From Microbacterium sp. 8M (GTDB taxonomy: Bacteria > Actinomycetota > Actinomycetes > Actinomycetales > Microbacteriaceae): a DNA stretch of 64,000 nt. Position 1 is the first letter of the stretch. Each line of letters starts with the position of its first letter. The notes beneath the pieces are model-generated. The model searched no databases. It saw only the letters and a program-made list of their open reading frames with translations, and had not been told where the DNA came from. Made by a program: the position numbers and the translations under genes. The stretch covers positions 1,662,059 to 1,726,058 of the forward strand of contig NZ_LR733284.1 of assembly GCF_902506375.1 (NCBI RefSeq). The letters run 5' to 3'. Below are positions 1 to 9,341 of the stretch, piece by piece.

Positions 1-368
1 GGTCCGAGACGGGCGCCGAGGGCGAGCACCCCGGATCCGAAGAAGTTGGCCAGCGCGGTGTCCGCGTCGCGCAGCCGGAGCATGTGCGTGACGTAGCGCG
101 AGCCCTTGACCGCGAAGAGGAAGTCCTCGGGCACGCTGTCTGCCCACGCGCGGAAGCTGGACGGCCGCTGCAGCGAGTAGAACGTCCCGTTCAGCTCGAG
201 AGTGGAGAAGTGCTCGCCGATGTACGCCAGCTCACGCCGCTGCGGCAGCCCCTTCGGGTAGAAGTCGCCGCGCCAGCGCGCGTAGCGCCAGCCCGACACG
301 CCCACACGCACGCGACCGGTGCGGTGCGGATCCCGTCGCTCCTCCGCGCGGGTGTGCTCTGCAGGCAT
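1..368 (-). CDS. DUF72 (YecE-like) family protein, 3' part cut off by the window edge
   Basis: The first 122 or so residues of a DUF72 protein read leftwards off the window. After a short polar leader (to about residue 20) comes VGVSGWRY, then RWRGDFYPKGLP, STLELNGTFY and FLFAVKGSRYVTH, which together are the hallmark strands of this TIM-barrel-like family. Its biochemical role is unknown; DUF72 proteins are often assumed to be hydrolases or nucleic-acid-linked enzymes without firm proof. The ATG start has a GAGGGGG ribosome site seven bases upstream. It is divergent from the prepilin-peptidase-like gene. The family call is strong from the conserved aromatic motifs; the function is not known. 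Confidence 0.85.
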   Translation of the reverse strand, partial: MPAEHTRAEERRDPHRTGRVRVGVSGWRYARWRGDFYPKGLPQRRELAYIGEHFSTLELNGTFYSLQRPSSFRAWADSVPEDFLFAVKGSRYVTHMLRLRDADTALANFFGSGVLALGARLG

Positions 369-517
369 GCCGACCCCCTCGCTGCGACGGTACTGCGGGG
401 AGGCCGGACGTCCGAGCCCCTTGACGGCGGCGGGTCCGGCGTCGACGCCGGCCCGGCACCGCGCCCTTATCCACAGGCCCGCCATGCACGTTCGGCGGAT
501 CTGGGAGGGTGGCCTGC

Positions 518-988
518 ATGGATCTCGCGGGCATCGTCGTCGTGCTGGCGCATGTCGCCCTGCTCGGGATCGGCGCCTGGCTCATCGTCCTCGACATCGG
601 CACGCACCGGCTTCCCGACCGGATCGTGCTGCCGGCCCTCGCGGGTGCGCTGCTGCTCGCGCTCGCCGGGGCGCTGTTCGCGGAGATGGGCTCGCGGATG
701 CTCGGCGCGCTGTGGGGCATGCTGCTGCTCGGCGGCTTCTACGCGCTGCTGCGAGCCCTCGGCCGCGGCGGGATGGGCGGCGGCGACGTGAAGCTCGCCG
801 CCCTCATCGGAGTGGTGCTCGGCTGGCACGGGTGGCAGGCGCTCGCCGTCGGCGCGGCGGCCGCGTTCGTGCTCGGCGCCGGGTACGCGCTCGCCCTCAT
901 CCTCCTGCGCCGCGCAACGGGCTCGACCCCCATCGCGTTCGGACCGTGGATGATCCTCGGCGGCGCGCTCGGGGTCGCCGCGGCGTGA
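518..988 (+). CDS. A24-family prepilin peptidase-like membrane protein, short form
   Basis: A 156-residue, almost wholly hydrophobic protein with several membrane helices. It keeps both aspartates of the A24 aspartic peptidases: Asp26 in a DxxxxRLPD motif after the first helix and Asp90 in GMGGGDVK, the GxGD-type motif. Known members cleave the leader of type IV pilin-like proteins at the inner membrane; the N-terminal methylase half of the classic enzyme is absent, as in CpaA/TadV-type peptidases. The start is placed at ATG 518 because GGGAGG ends nine bases upstream; a GTG at 509 would leave no spacing. No pilin or secretion genes adjoin it, so the substrate cannot be guessed. Confidence 0.8.
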   Translation: MDLAGIVVVLAHVALLGIGAWLIVLDIGTHRLPDRIVLPALAGALLLALAGALFAEMGSRMLGALWGMLLLGGFYALLRALGRGGMGGGDVKLAALIGVVLGWHGWQALAVGAAAAFVLGAGYALALILLRRATGSTPIAFGPWMILGGALGVAAA

Positions 989-1016
989 CCGCGCGCCGGG
1001 GGCGACGCCGGGGGAT

Positions 1017-1022
1017 TAGGGT
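1017..1022 (+). promoter_or_regulatory. -10 hexamer TAGGGT, leaderless type
   Basis: TAGGGT lies exactly six bases before the ATG at 1029 and there is no ribosome site between them, so transcription would begin at or next to the start codon. Part of a pattern seen before many genes in the window. Confidence 0.5.
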
Positions 1023-1028
1023 GATCCC

Positions 1029-1241
1029 ATGGCACTCGCACGGCTTCACGGCGGCCCGCTGGACGGGCAGATCATCCCCATCGGATCGGCGGACGACGAG
1101 ATCGCGATCCCCTATAGCGAGACGCTGCTCGTGTACAACAAGCGCGGCGAGCCGACCCACACGGGTGAGCACGACGGCCCCACCCAGACCGACTACTGGT
1201 ACCAGGGCTCCCAGGACGACCTCAACCCCGCGGATGTCTGA
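1029..1241 (+). CDS. Conserved-looking small hypothetical protein (70 aa)
   Basis: A short soluble protein, opening MALARLHGGPLDGQIIPIG, acidic and without cysteines, membrane segments or a signal peptide. I do not recognise a domain. The GGPLDGQ opening and the aromatic end (TDYWYQGSQDDL) look like a compact folded unit, and normal codon use and a well-placed -10 hexamer support it as a real gene. Its last eight bases overlap the start of the CYTH gene, so the two are probably translated from one message. Function unknown. Confidence 0.7.
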   Translation: MALARLHGGPLDGQIIPIGSADDEIAIPYSETLLVYNKRGEPTHTGEHDGPTQTDYWYQGSQDDLNPADV

Positions 1242-1848
1242 ACCGTCGCGCACCCTCGAGATCGAGCGCAAGTACGACGTCGACGGCAGCACCCTGCTGC
1301 CGTCGTGGGACGGGGTCCCGGGCGTCGAGGCGGTGACGGCGGGCGAGGCCCGCGCTCTGGACGCGCGCTACTTCGACACCGCGGCCGGAGACCTCGCCCG
1401 TGCAGGCGTGGCGCTGCGGCGCCGCACCGGCGGGCCGGACGAGGGCTGGCACGTGAAGGGCCCTCGCACGGGGGACGGGCGGGTCGAGCTGGGCTGGCCG
1501 CTGGGACCGTCCGAGGAGATGCCGCCGCAGGTCGCCGAGGTCGTCGCGCAGTGGACGACGGAGCCGCTGTTGCCGCTCGCCCGCATCGAGAACGACCGCA
1601 CCGCGTATCTGCTCACCGGCCCCGGCGGTGTGGTCGCCGAGTTCGTCGACGACCGCGTCCGGGCGACCGACCTGCGTCAGGGCGTGCAGCGCGAGTGGCG
1701 CGAATGGGAGATGGAGCTCGGCCCTGCGGCGCCCTCGGACGCGGCCGGCCGGAGCGTGTTCTTCCAGGCGGTGGAGCGGGCGGTGGCCGCCGCAGGAGGG
1801 CGTCCGTCGCCGTCGGGCTCGAAGCTGGGCCGCGCGCTCGGATTCTGA
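1234..1848 (+). CDS. CYTH domain protein (triphosphate-processing family)
   Basis: A 204-residue protein with the signature EIERKYDV near the N terminus, the ExExK-type motif that defines CYTH (CyaB/thiamine triphosphatase) proteins. Family members form a beta tunnel lined with acidic and basic residues that binds triphosphates and two metals: inorganic triphosphatase, thiamine triphosphatase or class IV adenylate cyclase. Further matching elements are LDARYFDTAAGDLARAGVAL, LRRRTGG and EWREWEMEL. No CHAD domain is fused, so activity cannot be narrowed. The ATG start overlaps the preceding stop by eight bases; a longer upstream frame exists but lacks the family fold. Confidence 0.85.
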   Translation: MSEPSRTLEIERKYDVDGSTLLPSWDGVPGVEAVTAGEARALDARYFDTAAGDLARAGVALRRRTGGPDEGWHVKGPRTGDGRVELGWPLGPSEEMPPQVAEVVAQWTTEPLLPLARIENDRTAYLLTGPGGVVAEFVDDRVRATDLRQGVQREWREWEMELGPAAPSDAAGRSVFFQAVERAVAAAGGRPSPSGSKLGRALGF

Positions 1849-1932
1849 GCCGGATCCGGCGGGCCTGCCAGAGGCGGACGAGGATCCGCAAGACCCTTCC
1901 GACGGTGCCAGGGGCGTGCTTGAGTGGGCACC

Positions 1933-3087
1933 ATGAGCAGCCCCGCGGTGCTGAGGTCCCTGCAGACGGTCGTGCCGGACACGGTCCTGCACCAGAACGA
2001 GGTGCGCGATGTGTTCGCGGCGCAGCCGGAGCTGTCCCGGCTCGCGCGGCGCATCGTGACCGCATCCTTCGACGGATCCGGCATCGACACGCGCCGCACC
2101 GTGCTCGAAGAGCTCACCCTCGCCGACACCGGGGCGGATCCCGTCTTCTTCGACCGGTCCAGCGGCAGGCTGCTGTCGCCCGCCACCGGCGTCCGCAACG
2201 AGATCTACGTGCGCGAGGCGCGCCGCCTGTTCGTCGCCGCCGCGCGTGCCGCCCTCGACGCCGACCCCGAGATCGGCCCGGCCGACGTCACCCATGTGAT
2301 CACGGTGTCCTGCACCGGCTTCCACGCCCCGGGCCCGGAGTACGAGATCGTGCGCGCCCTGGGCCTCTCCGACGCGGTGCAGCGCTATCACCTCGGCTTC
2401 ATGGGGTGCTACGCCTCGATGCCCGCGCTGCGCGCGGCGAGCCAGTTCTGCGCCGCGGATCCGGATGCCGTCGTGCTGGTCGTCAGCGTCGAGCTCTGCA
2501 CGCTGCACCTGCGCTCCTCGGACGACCCGGACGTGATCGTCGCCTCCTCGCTCTTCGCCGACGGGGCGGCCGCCGGCATCGTCACGGCACGTCCGTCCGC
2601 GAAGCCGGGCCTGCAGCTGGACCGCTTCCACACCGCGATCGCCCCCGAGGGGGAGAAGGACATGGCGTGGACGATCGGCGACCGCGGCTTCGAGATGATC
2701 CTGTCCACGGGCGTCCCGCAGATCATCGGCGAGACGATCGTCGAGGCGCTGCGCCCGCTGTACGCCGGGGAGCTCAGCACCCCGTACCAGGACGGCGCGA
2801 TCGGCGAGCGGGTGCGGCACTGGGCGATCCATCCCGGAGGGCGCAGCATCCTCGACCGGGTCCAGGAGCGGCTGTCACTCAGCGATGCGCAGCTGCACCC
2901 CGCGCGGGAGACGCTGCGGCGCAACGGCAACATGTCCAGCGCCACGGTGCTGTTCGTGCTGCGGCGCATCCTCGAGGAGGAGGGCGCGCGCGACGGCGAC
3001 CGCGTCTCGGCGATGGCGTTCGGTCCCGGCCTGACGGCGGAGAGCGCGCTGATGACCGTGGTCGGCGCAGAGGGCGATGGGCGCTGA
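1933..3087 (+). CDS. Type III polyketide synthase (chalcone/stilbene synthase family)
   Basis: A 384-residue thiolase-fold enzyme that condenses an acyl starter with malonyl-CoA extenders and cyclises the chain. The catalytic triad is visible: Cys159 in GFMGCYASMPAL, His300 in HWAIHPGG, and Asn333 in NGNMSSAT; length matches the family (350-400). The ATG at 1933 is chosen over GTG 1924 because GAGTGGG sits about six bases before it. The gene overlaps a methyltransferase by 11 bases, which in turn overlaps a flavin monooxygenase. This trio resembles the Streptomyces griseus srsA-srsB-srsC logic for phenolic lipids: alkylresorcinol made by the PKS, then O-methylated and hydroxylated. The exact starter and product are inference. 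Confidence 0.92.
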   Translation: MSSPAVLRSLQTVVPDTVLHQNEVRDVFAAQPELSRLARRIVTASFDGSGIDTRRTVLEELTLADTGADPVFFDRSSGRLLSPATGVRNEIYVREARRLFVAAARAALDADPEIGPADVTHVITVSCTGFHAPGPEYEIVRALGLSDAVQRYHLGFMGCYASMPALRAASQFCAADPDAVVLVVSVELCTLHLRSSDDPDVIVASSLFADGAAAGIVTARPSAKPGLQLDRFHTAIAPEGEKDMAWTIGDRGFEMILSTGVPQIIGETIVEALRPLYAGELSTPYQDGAIGERVRHWAIHPGGRSILDRVQERLSLSDAQLHPARETLRRNGNMSSATVLFVLRRILEEEGARDGDRVSAMAFGPGLTAESALMTVVGAEGDGR

Positions 3088-3817
3088 CCTCTCCGCGCGC
3101 GCGGCGGACGTCCGCGAACTCATGGACGACCCCGACGCGGATCCGCAGACGCTGGAGCGCACGTACCGGCGCTTCGGCGCGGTCAACGCCGTCGTCTCGC
3201 GTCCGGGGGCGCTCTACCGTGCGGACGTGCGACCGCGTGCCCGGCGCCGCCGGTCGGCGGCAGGGGCGCCTCTGCGCATCCTCGACGTCGGCGCGGGCGG
3301 CGGCGATCTGTGCCGGGCGCTCGCCGCGCGTCTGCGCCGGGACCGCCTCGATGCGGGGATCACGGCGCTCGACATCGACCCGCGCGCGGTGGCATGGGCC
3401 CGCGCGCACGACGGCGGCGCCGGCGTCGCGTACCGCTGCGCCTCGGCGGCGGATCTGGCGGAGCGCGGAGAGAGGTTCGACATCGTGCTGTCGAACCACG
3501 TGCTGCACCACCTGGACGACGAGGGCCTCGCGGAGATGCTCGCGACCACGCGCGCGCTGGTCGCGCCGCACGGCCTCGTCGCGCATCACGACATCGCCCG
3601 CAGCCGGTTCGGCTATGTGGCGTTCGCGGCGGGGACGTGGCCGTTCGCCCGCACTCTGCTCTCCGGATCCTTTATCCGGGAGGACGGGCTGACGAGCATC
3701 CGCCGCTCGTACACCGTCACGGAGCTCGCGATGATCGCCCCGCCGGGCTGGGTGGTCCGGGGCGGCTTCCCGTCCCGGCTGCAGCTGCGCTGGGAACAGG
3801 ACGATGGCGCCTCCTGA
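3077..3817 (+). CDS. Class I SAM-dependent methyltransferase of the type III PKS operon
   Basis: A 246-residue soluble methyltransferase. Motif I is ILDVGAGGGDLC near residue 70, the acidic motif II is ALDIDPRAVAWA, and the post-core motif VLSNHVLHHL is typical of the Methyltransf_11/25 type. It overlaps the PKS stop by 11 bases and the next gene by 14, so all three are translationally coupled. The likely substrate is the PKS product or its hydroxylated form. In S. griseus the equivalent step is done by an unrelated ICMT-like membrane enzyme (SrsB), so a soluble Rossmann methyltransferase here is a non-homologous substitute, or acts on a different position. Confidence 0.85.
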   Translation: MGADLSARAADVRELMDDPDADPQTLERTYRRFGAVNAVVSRPGALYRADVRPRARRRRSAAGAPLRILDVGAGGGDLCRALAARLRRDRLDAGITALDIDPRAVAWARAHDGGAGVAYRCASAADLAERGERFDIVLSNHVLHHLDDEGLAEMLATTRALVAPHGLVAHHDIARSRFGYVAFAAGTWPFARTLLSGSFIREDGLTSIRRSYTVTELAMIAPPGWVVRGGFPSRLQLRWEQDDGAS

Positions 3818-4943
3818 CCCGGTGCTCGACCACGAGGTCGTCATCGTCGGGGCAGGTCCCGTGGGGCTGCTGCTGGCCTGCCTGCTCGCCCAGGACGGCG
3901 TCGACGTGGTGGTCTGCGAGAAGCGGGAGGGGGAGGATCCCCGCAGCCGGGCGATCGGGATCCACCCGCCGGGCCTCGCCGTGCTCGACCGTGCGGGGAT
4001 CGGATCCGCCGTCCGCGCCGGGGCGCTGGCGCTGGCCGGTGGCGACGTGCTCAGCCGCGGGAGGGTGCTCGCCTCGCTCTCGTTCCCCGCCGAGCGGCCG
4101 GTGCTGGTGCTGCCGCAGCAGCGCACGCACGCCCTGCTGCGGGGGCGGCTCGACGAGGTGTCGCCGACGGCCCTGCGGGCCGGCTGCACGGTGCACGGGG
4201 TGCGCGACGAGGGCGGTTTCGTGCGCTTGCGGGTCGACGTCGGCGCCCGGCGCCGCGAGCTCACGGCCGCCTTCGCCGTGCTCGCGGACGGCGTGCGCAG
4301 CGGGTTGCGCGCCGAGCTCGGTCTGGGGTGGCGGCGCCGCGCCGGCAGGGCCCGGTACGCGATGGCGGACGTGCCGGATCCCACGGCCGGGTCCAGGGCG
4401 CTGCTGCACTGCGGTCCGGGGGGACTGGTCGAGTCGTTCCCGCTTCCGGGCGGTCTGCGGCGCTGGGTCGTGCGCACCGTCGAGGGGGAGGACCTCACCA
4501 CGGCGGACGGATTCGGCGCCGCGATCCGCGCGCGCACGGGGACGGACACGGCGCTCGGGCCCGACGTCGTGCCGGTGTCCTTCCTTGCGGCGCAGCATCT
4601 CGTCCGCACCCCGGTGCGGGGCAGGATCGCCGTGCTCGGCGACGCCGCGCACGAGATCAGCCCGATCGGGGGCCAGGGCATGAACCTCGGCTGGATGGAC
4701 GCCGGCCGCCTGGCGAGGGCGCTGGGCACGGCCCTGGCGCGCCGGGACGCCGAGCTCGGCGACTACGCGCGCGCGACGGTGCGCGCGGCTCGTGCCGCCC
4801 AGCGGCGCAGTGCGTTCTACATGTCGATGGGCGCCCCGGCGCCGGTGCCGGCGGCGCGCGCACGGGAGACCCTCATCCGCGCCCTCGGCACGGCGCCGCT
4901 GCGTCCCTGGGCTGCGGGCCTGGTCACGATGCGCGGCCTCTGA
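3804..4943 (+). CDS. FAD-dependent aromatic monooxygenase of the type III PKS operon
   Basis: A 379-residue group A flavin monooxygenase (PHBH/PheA fold). The FAD dinucleotide motif GAGPVG is at residues 16-21, followed by the acidic strand end VVVCEKR; the second FAD motif GDAAHEISPIGGQGMN starts near residue 279 with Gly-Asp at 279-280. It lacks the C-terminal thioredoxin-like domain of larger phenol hydroxylases. By position and by analogy with SrsC it should hydroxylate the resorcinol or phenol ring made by the PKS, giving a hydroquinone or quinone. It is the last gene of the operon; a hairpin follows before the convergent lpdA. Confidence 0.88.
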   Translation: MAPPDPVLDHEVVIVGAGPVGLLLACLLAQDGVDVVVCEKREGEDPRSRAIGIHPPGLAVLDRAGIGSAVRAGALALAGGDVLSRGRVLASLSFPAERPVLVLPQQRTHALLRGRLDEVSPTALRAGCTVHGVRDEGGFVRLRVDVGARRRELTAAFAVLADGVRSGLRAELGLGWRRRAGRARYAMADVPDPTAGSRALLHCGPGGLVESFPLPGGLRRWVVRTVEGEDLTTADGFGAAIRARTGTDTALGPDVVPVSFLAAQHLVRTPVRGRIAVLGDAAHEISPIGGQGMNLGWMDAGRLARALGTALARRDAELGDYARATVRAARAAQRRSAFYMSMGAPAPVPAARARETLIRALGTAPLRPWAAGLVTMRGL

Positions 4944-4974
4944 GCGCGGATGACCCTCTGAGCGCGGACGACGA

Positions 4975-5005
4975 GGGCCGGCCACGCGCGATGCGTGACC
5001 GGCCC
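4975..5005. terminator. Bidirectional hairpin between the PKS operon and lpdA
   Basis: GGGCCGG and CACGC on the left arm pair with GCGTG and CCGGCCC on the right around a GCGAT loop, with one mismatch. It lies between two convergent genes. Just before it an 18-base unit beginning CTCTGAGCGCGGA occurs twice in tandem around the monooxygenase stop codon. Confidence 0.65.
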
Positions 5006-5024
5006 CTGGTCCGACCGGATCCGG

Positions 5025-6422
<1,398 letters not shown>

Positions 6423-6428
6423 ACCCTC

Positions 6429-6434
6429 AGCCTA
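6429..6434 (-). promoter_or_regulatory. -10 hexamer TAGGCT for lpdA, leaderless type
   Basis: Read on the minus strand, TAGGCT is followed by six bases and the lpdA ATG. No Shine-Dalgarno sequence fits in the gap. Confidence 0.6.
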
Positions 6435-6535
6435 CCGTTCGGCGGCCCAGCCCCGGGCGGGCGTCCGCAGGCCGGATCCGGCTCCCGATGGCGGCGGCCT
6501 TCCGATAGGCTGGAACGCCAGAGGAGGGGTGCACA

Positions 6536-7012
6536 GTGACTGAGAACGACGTTCCCGAAGGCGCCGTCCGACGCGGCGGAGAGCCCGCGCATGACACCAC
6601 GCAGACGTTCGGACACGACTCCGATCTGTCCTTCGTCCCGTTCGGCGCCGAGCTGACGCAGGTCGAGCAGGCGGCCATCGCCGCACTCCCTTCGGGCTCG
6701 GCGCTGCTGCTGGTCCGCTCCGGCGCCCTCGCCGGGGCCCGCTATCTGCTCGACAGCGCCGTCACCACGGTCGGGCGGCACCCGGAAGCCGACATCTTCT
6801 TCGATGACGTGACCGTCTCCCGTCGTCATGCCGAGGTCATCCGCACCGGCACCGCGTTCGAGATCATCGATCAGCGCTCGTTGAACGGCACCTACGTCAA
6901 CGGCGAGCGCGTCGACCGCAGCGAGCTGCGCAACGGCTACGAGGTGCGGGTCGGGAAGTTCCGGCTGAACTTCTTCGCCTCGCCCGTGGACCTCGCGCAG
7001 GCGAACGACTGA
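6536..7012 (+). CDS. garA: GarA/OdhI-like FHA-domain regulator of 2-oxoglutarate metabolism
   Basis: A 158-residue protein with a disordered N-terminal tail and one FHA domain from about residue 60. The FHA core is clear: TVGRHPEADIFFDDVTVSRR, then HAEV and SLNGTYVN. In mycobacteria and corynebacteria the unphosphorylated FHA protein (GarA, OdhI) binds and inhibits 2-oxoglutarate dehydrogenase, and phosphorylation of an N-terminal ETTSVF threonine by PknB or PknG turns it off by self-binding. Here the tail carries HDTTQTF with Thr21-Thr22 in the matching place. GTG start with GAGGAGGGG upstream. It overlaps ftsR by one base. A TAGGCT hexamer near 6505 may be its -10. Confidence 0.93.
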   Translation: MTENDVPEGAVRRGGEPAHDTTQTFGHDSDLSFVPFGAELTQVEQAAIAALPSGSALLLVRSGALAGARYLLDSAVTTVGRHPEADIFFDDVTVSRRHAEVIRTGTAFEIIDQRSLNGTYVNGERVDRSELRNGYEVRVGKFRLNFFASPVDLAQAND

Positions 7013-7689
7013 TGGCGGCGTCAGCCGCCGAGCGCGCCGCCCCGACCGGGCTGCTGAGCATCGGCCAGGTTCTCGCGCGCCTGACGCCGGAGTTCCCCGA
7101 CGTGCGGGCCTCGAAGCTCCGCTTCCTCGAGGAGAAGGGGATCGTGAATCCGGTGCGCACCGCATCCGGATATCGCAAGTTCTCCGCGGCCGATCTCGAG
7201 CGGATCCGCATCGCCCTCACGCTGCAGCGCGACCAGTACCTGCCGCTCAAGGTGATCCGCGAGCACCTCGACGCGCTCGAGGCCTCGGGCGGCGCGCCCG
7301 AGCTGCCGGCGTCGATCGTGCACGGCCCGCGCCGCTACCGCCGCGACGAGCTCGTCACCGCCGCGGGGGCCACGCACGCTCTGCTCGGCGACGCCGTCTC
7401 CAGCGGCATGCTGCCGGCCGCCGAGGCGTACCCCGAGTCCGCGGTCGCCCTGCTGCGCGCCCTGGTCGCCCTGGACGGGCACGGCATCGGACCGCGCCAC
7501 CTGCGGCCGCTGCGGCAGAGCGCCGAGCGTGACGTCGCCCTGGTGCAGTCCGCGCTGTCGGCGCTGCTGCGGCGCACCGACACGCCGTCGCGGGCGCGCG
7601 CCAGCGAGATGGCCCCGGAACTGGCCGCCCGGCTGGACGAGGTGCGCATGCTGCTGGTGAAGGACGGCATCGGCCGGCTGCTGTCGTAA
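7012..7689 (+). CDS. ftsR: MerR-family regulator FtsR
   Basis: A 225-residue MerR-type protein. The winged helix lies near residues 15-85: LLSIGQVLARLTPEFPDV, then SKLRFLEEKGIV, SGYRKFSAADLERI. In Corynebacterium glutamicum the gene directly after odhI is ftsR, whose product activates ftsZ; the mycobacterial counterpart Rv1828 follows garA. The same one-base overlap order here supports orthology. The C-terminal half is a predicted helical effector/dimer region, longer than in drug-sensing MerR proteins, and has no metal-binding cysteines. A candidate target is the inverted repeat upstream of ftsZ in this window (inference). Confidence 0.88.
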   Translation: MAASAAERAAPTGLLSIGQVLARLTPEFPDVRASKLRFLEEKGIVNPVRTASGYRKFSAADLERIRIALTLQRDQYLPLKVIREHLDALEASGGAPELPASIVHGPRRYRRDELVTAAGATHALLGDAVSSGMLPAAEAYPESAVALLRALVALDGHGIGPRHLRPLRQSAERDVALVQSALSALLRRTDTPSRARASEMAPELAARLDEVRMLLVKDGIGRLLS

Positions 7690-7730
7690 CGAACTGATTG
7701 CGACACACCCTCCGCAGCAGCCGGATGTCA

Positions 7731-7805
7731 TTGTCGCCGGTGCCCCGCTGTTCTAGCGTGGAGTCATCGACTTTCAGGTTGTGGTTGAAGGATTTCGTGC
7801 CTTCA
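7731..7805 (+). promoter_or_regulatory. Promoter and candidate operator of the second MerR gene
   Basis: TTGTCG (7731-7736) and TAGCGT (7754-7759) are separated by 17 bases, a good spacing for the housekeeping sigma factor. Downstream, in the predicted leader, TGAAGG at 7786 and CCTTCA at 7800 form an inverted repeat with an 8-base gap, and CTTTCA occurs at 7771; these could be an autoregulatory site or a leader hairpin. Confidence 0.5.
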
Positions 7806-7821
7806 GGATGAGGAGGATGCC

Positions 7822-8367
7822 ATGAGCGCCGAGGAACGTGGCGACGGGCCGTCGTTCGGAGACGATCTCCTCTTCACCGACGGCCTCCCGGCGATGGACG
7901 ACGAGGTGGGCTACCGCGGTGCGGTGGCCGCTCGTGCCGCCGGCATCACCTACCGCCAGCTGGACTACTGGGCCCGCACCGAGCTGGTCGTCCCGACCGT
8001 GCGCGGGGCGAGCGGATCCGGATCCCAGCGCCTCTACGGCTTCCGCGACATCCTCGTGCTCAAGCTCGTCAAGGAGCTGCTGAACACCGGCATCTCGCTG
8101 CAGCAGATCCGCACCGCCGTCGATCAGCTCCGCGCCGCGGGGATCCGCGACCTCGCCGGCACCACGCTGATGAGTGACGGCGCCTCCGTCTACCTGTGCA
8201 CCTCGAACGACGAGGTCATCGACCTGCTCAGCCGCGGTCAGGGCGTCTTCGGCATCGCCGTGGGCAAGGTGTTCCACGAGGTCGAGGCCACGCTCGTCGA
8301 GTTCGACGCGCTGGTCCCCGAGCCGATGGACGACCTCGCCGCGCGCCGCGCCCGCCGCTCCGCCTGA
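7822..8367 (+). CDS. MerR-family regulator, Rv1830 (ResR/McdR)-like
   Basis: A 181-residue MerR protein with an N-terminal acidic stretch, then the winged helix VAARAAGITYRQLDYWAR, SGSQRLYGFRDIL, and a C-terminal region with a predicted amphipathic end. In mycobacteria the garA locus runs garA, Rv1828, Rv1829 (a BFN-domain nuclease-like gene), Rv1830 (a MerR regulator linked to growth and cell size). Here the BFN gene is missing and the two MerR genes are separated by a 132-base gap with its own promoter. Ribosome site GAGGAGGATG precedes the ATG. Ortholog assignment rests on order and general similarity. Confidence 0.8.
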   Translation: MSAEERGDGPSFGDDLLFTDGLPAMDDEVGYRGAVAARAAGITYRQLDYWARTELVVPTVRGASGSGSQRLYGFRDILVLKLVKELLNTGISLQQIRTAVDQLRAAGIRDLAGTTLMSDGASVYLCTSNDEVIDLLSRGQGVFGIAVGKVFHEVEATLVEFDALVPEPMDDLAARRARRSA

Positions 8368-8384
8368 GCGGTCCCACGACGAAG

Positions 8385-8415
8385 AAGAGCCGGTCCCCGA
8401 GGGGGCCGGCTCTTT
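8385..8415 (+). terminator. Rho-independent terminator after the second MerR gene
   Basis: AAGAGCCGG and CCGGCTCTT form a perfect nine-base stem, continued by CCCC/GGGG inside, with a GA tip and a TTT end. Confidence 0.85.
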
Positions 8416-8446
8416 CCGTGCGCGTGACCGTCGAGACCCGGCGGTC

Positions 8447-9265
8447 TCAGACGCGGGTGTCGTCGGGCAGCGCGATGCGTCCGGTGCGGATCACCCGGTC
8501 CAGCAGCGTGTCGAAGTCGGCCGCGAGCTCCTGGGCGGAGTCGCCGGGCCAGATGTGCAGCGGCTTCGCGGCGCCCTGCGCCTGCTGCAGCGACGTGCGC
8601 TCGGGCAGCTGCGGGCTCAGCACCAGCGGTCCGAACATGTCGCGCAGCTCCTTGATGCGGAACTGGTGCTCGATCGACTGCGGGCGCACCCGGTTGACGA
8701 CGATGCCGAGCGGCTGCAGGCGGGGGGAGAGGCCCCGGCGGATCTCCTCGATCGCGCGCAGGGCGCGGTCGGCGGCGGCGACGGAGAACAGCCCCGGCTC
8801 GGTGACGACCATGACGCGGTCGCTCGCCGCCCAGGCGGTGCGGGTGAGCGCGTTCAGCGAGGGCGCGCAGTCGATGAGCACGAGGTCGTAGTCGGCCTCG
8901 ACGGCGGCGAGCGCCTCCTCGAGCTTCCAGACGTCGCGCACGCTCGGGTGCGGACCGTCGAAGTTGATCGCGGACGGGCTGCCGATGAGCACGTCGATGG
9001 TCCCGGGGTGCACCTTCGCCCAGCCGGAGGAGGTGATGGCCTGGCGGACCACCTTCTCCTTGGGGTTGGCCAGGACATCGGCGATGTTGAGCCGCCCGGC
9101 GACCTGGATGTCCATGCCGGTGGACACGTCGGACTGCGGGTCGAGGTCGACCACGAGGGTCCGGACACCGCGGGCGAACGCCGCAGAGGCGAGGCCGAGG
9201 GTCACGGTCGTCTTGCCGACACCGCCCTTGAGGGAACTGACGCTGAGTACGTGCACGGAGACCAC
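8447..9265 (-). CDS. ParA-family ATPase
   Basis: About 272 residues. The deviant Walker A motif [18 protein letters not shown] begins some ten residues from the start, followed by VVDLDPQSDVSTG (A' motif) and LVLIDCAPSLNALT (Walker B), as in soluble ParA/Soj ATPases. The GTG at 9265 is preferred because GAGGAAGG lies five bases before it; a longer frame opening at 9343 would run through the palindrome of the intergenic region. No parB follows, so it is an orphan ParA acting with an unknown partner; chromosomal segregation, cell pole or other positioning roles are possible. It is divergent from pyc and shares the control region. Confidence 0.85.
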   Translation of the reverse strand: MVSVHVLSVSSLKGGVGKTTVTLGLASAAFARGVRTLVVDLDPQSDVSTGMDIQVAGRLNIADVLANPKEKVVRQAITSSGWAKVHPGTIDVLIGSPSAINFDGPHPSVRDVWKLEEALAAVEADYDLVLIDCAPSLNALTRTAWAASDRVMVVTEPGLFSVAAADRALRAIEEIRRGLSPRLQPLGIVVNRVRPQSIEHQFRIKELRDMFGPLVLSPQLPERTSLQQAQGAAKPLHIWPGDSAQELAADFDTLLDRVIRTGRIALPDDTRV

Positions 9266-9277
9266 GTTACCTTCCTC

Positions 9278-9299
9278 TAGGCTGAGGACACACTCAGCC
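9278..9299. promoter_or_regulatory. pyc -10 hexamer overlapped by a perfect palindrome
   Basis: TAGGCT at 9278-9283 is a good -10 for pyc. It overlaps an inverted repeat, GGCTGAG (9280-9286) and CTCAGCC (9293-9299), with a six-base centre. A protein bound here would cover the pyc transcription start and also sit just upstream of the ParA gene's ribosome site on the other strand. Confidence 0.5.
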
Positions 9300-9341
9300 C
9301 CCCGATGCGCGTCGCCGCGCAGAACAGTGTTCGAGGTGCCC

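Noticed and set aside
8964-9341. Upstream extension of pyruvate carboxylase by 126 codons
   Set aside because: It is antisense to the ParA-like gene. The family N terminus begins at the ATG at 9342.
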